Source: Panorpa germanica (taxonomy: Eukaryota > Arthropoda > Insecta > Mecoptera > Panorpidae). Taken from it: a stretch of 64,000 nucleotides of DNA. Below, in pieces: positions 62,075 to 64,000 of the stretch. The translations under genes were made by a program, and so were the position numbers. The notes beneath the pieces were generated by a model, which was given only the letters and a program-made list of their open reading frames with translations, made no database searches and was not told where the DNA came from. The first letter of the stretch is position 1, and every line of letters starts with the position of its first letter. The DNA is taken from positions 4,960,001 through 5,024,000 of the forward strand of contig OY783209.1 of NCBI GenBank assembly GCA_963678705.1, written 5' to 3'.

Positions 62075-62720
62075 TTATGCAGGATTCCATACGACATGTT
62101 TCATTTTTCTATTAAGTTCTGCAAGTATTATAGAACACAATACTTGTTTATCAGGTGGTAAGCGAGCTGCTAAATCACCACCTCCATCACTTTCCTCTTT
62201 ACGTGCACGTCTTCGCTTCGCTCGTGATGCAGTAGTTCCATTATTGTTAGTACTATCTCTTCGTGTACTAGGTCCCGCTACATAATCTTCGTCATCACAT
62301 TCGCTATTACGAACTTTTGTTTGCTAAAACAGAAGTATTTATTTGAATGTGATAAGAAAATATCATAAATACAATGAAAATTGAAGTACCCTTTTCTTAG
62401 TTTTCTCAAATTCTTGGGGATCATAATAATTTGGTTTCTCACGTCGAACTCTTCCTGTTCTTCGTCTTTGATCTTCTGGTGAAGGAGCTCTTGTTGTAGT
62501 AGTTGAAGTAGTAGTAGTGGTTGTTGTGGTTCGTCGAGCATTGAAAAAAGAATGTCCACATTTACAAGCTTTGCAAGCTACTGCAACCTGCAATAAAAAT
62601 ACAATACCAATTGATTATTAAAGTATTGGTTAGTAAAAAGAGTCATAACCTCAAATTAAAAATAATTACCTGATGATCGCACTTAGGGCAACTTTTGGCT
62701 ATCATTTTATTTTTACCCAT
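62075..62720 (-). CDS. C16orf87: UPF0547 / C16orf87-like zinc-ribbon protein, three exons, 165 aa
   Basis: Exons on the minus strand: 62720-62670, 62587-62390, 62323-62075, all phase 0 with GT-AG introns. The N-terminus has KSCPKCDHQ then VACKACKCGH (Cys11, Cys14, Cys22, Cys25 and Cys27). This matches the UPF0547 signature of human C16orf87 ([20 protein letters not shown]). A Thr-rich insert follows (about residues 35-45), then a basic RRRTGRVRREKP block that is also conserved, a second basic cluster (RAKRRRARK) and the terminal LAELNRKM helix matching the human LAEINRK. Length (165 against 154 aa in human) fits. Met6 is an alternative start. The protein is probably nuclear given the basic clusters; its molecular role is not established. 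Confidence 0.92.
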
Positions 62721-63329
62721 TTTAGGAAATCACATATCCAATTTAAGAACTTGTCCTTATTTATATTTTATACAAATAATTTTGTTGTGAAACTATATTA
62801 TTGTATATTTTGCAATATCTGTCACTACCAGTGACAGAATTATCAAACCTTTGAACCACTTTGAATCAAACATATTATCTATTTCCAGTATTTGACACAT
62901 CACGTCATTGGCGTTTCTATCAAATGTGGATTATCCCTGGTTTTAGGTTATGTAAAACTATATATAATAAATAAAAGATTTGATTTATATCAATTTTTTA
63001 TATAATTGTAAAAATAAATTAACTTGAGCATGTAATTAACCAGAGTTAAGAACAAAATCAAATACAAAACTCTTGTTGGATATCCTCAGTTATTTGCAGA
63101 CAGCAAGGAATTATTACTTAACACATTTATTATAACAAAAACATGTTTGAAAATATCAAAAACTTCAAGGAAAACAAATGAATGTTTATTTTATATAAAG
63201 TTAAGAGATGTTTCTTTAAAGAAATTTCCAAAAATGTAAAAGTTTTCAAAATAATTTATTAGATATCAAAATTTCTTTGAGTATTTTAAGGGCAGATGCA
63301 ATCGTAAACATTTTCTGTTAATTTGAAAA
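62721..63329. promoter_or_regulatory. Divergent upstream region shared by UPF0547 and mitochondrial IleRS genes
   Basis: 609 bp separate the two start codons, which point away from each other, so the region probably holds both promoters. No TATA box is convincing, as expected for housekeeping genes. A CACGTCA-like element lies near 62900. Confidence 0.5.

Positions 63330-64000
<671 letters not shown>

Overview
The window is AT-rich animal nuclear DNA, almost certainly from an insect. It has multi-exon genes with GT-AG introns, long introns full of transposon debris, a BEL/Pao-type LTR element, mariner/hAT/PIF-like elements and MITEs, and LINE tails. The LINE zinc-knuckle ends resemble ones I associate with ants and wasps, so Hymenoptera is plausible, but the order cannot be fixed from this sequence.

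Layout. (1) 1-21066, plus strand: a monocarboxylate transporter (SLC16/MCT) gene, six exons in view and its 5' end outside the window. Its last intron holds a two-exon secreted-protein gene on the opposite strand (15576 down to 13410) and a young LTR element (17483-20608). (2) 21.2-41.7 kb: intergenic, filled with MITEs, a mariner remnant, dispersed repeats and a few orphan coding-like stretches. (3) 41697-59450, plus strand: a second, full-length MCT gene (five coding exons, 699 aa), with a phase-matched candidate alternative 3' exon at 60293-60371. (4) 62720 down to 62075, minus strand: a three-exon UPF0547/C16orf87-like zinc-ribbon protein (165 aa). (5) From 63330, plus strand: the first four coding exons of mitochondrial isoleucyl-tRNA synthetase. 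It is divergent from the UPF0547 gene across a 609-bp shared upstream region.

The two MCT genes lie head-to-tail and both keep the family's TM1 signature and the Lys/Asp/Arg residues linked to proton-coupled transport. The clearest non-genic structures are a 2.7-kb foldback hairpin whose arms are opposed arrays of a ~146-bp unit (about 6368-9040), a four-copy ~600-bp repeat whose insertion sites are flanked by copy-specific inverted sequence, and a hairpin MITE that makes up most of a 289-bp MCT intron. No single new system stands out. All coordinates come from reading splice sites and repeats by eye; no search was run.
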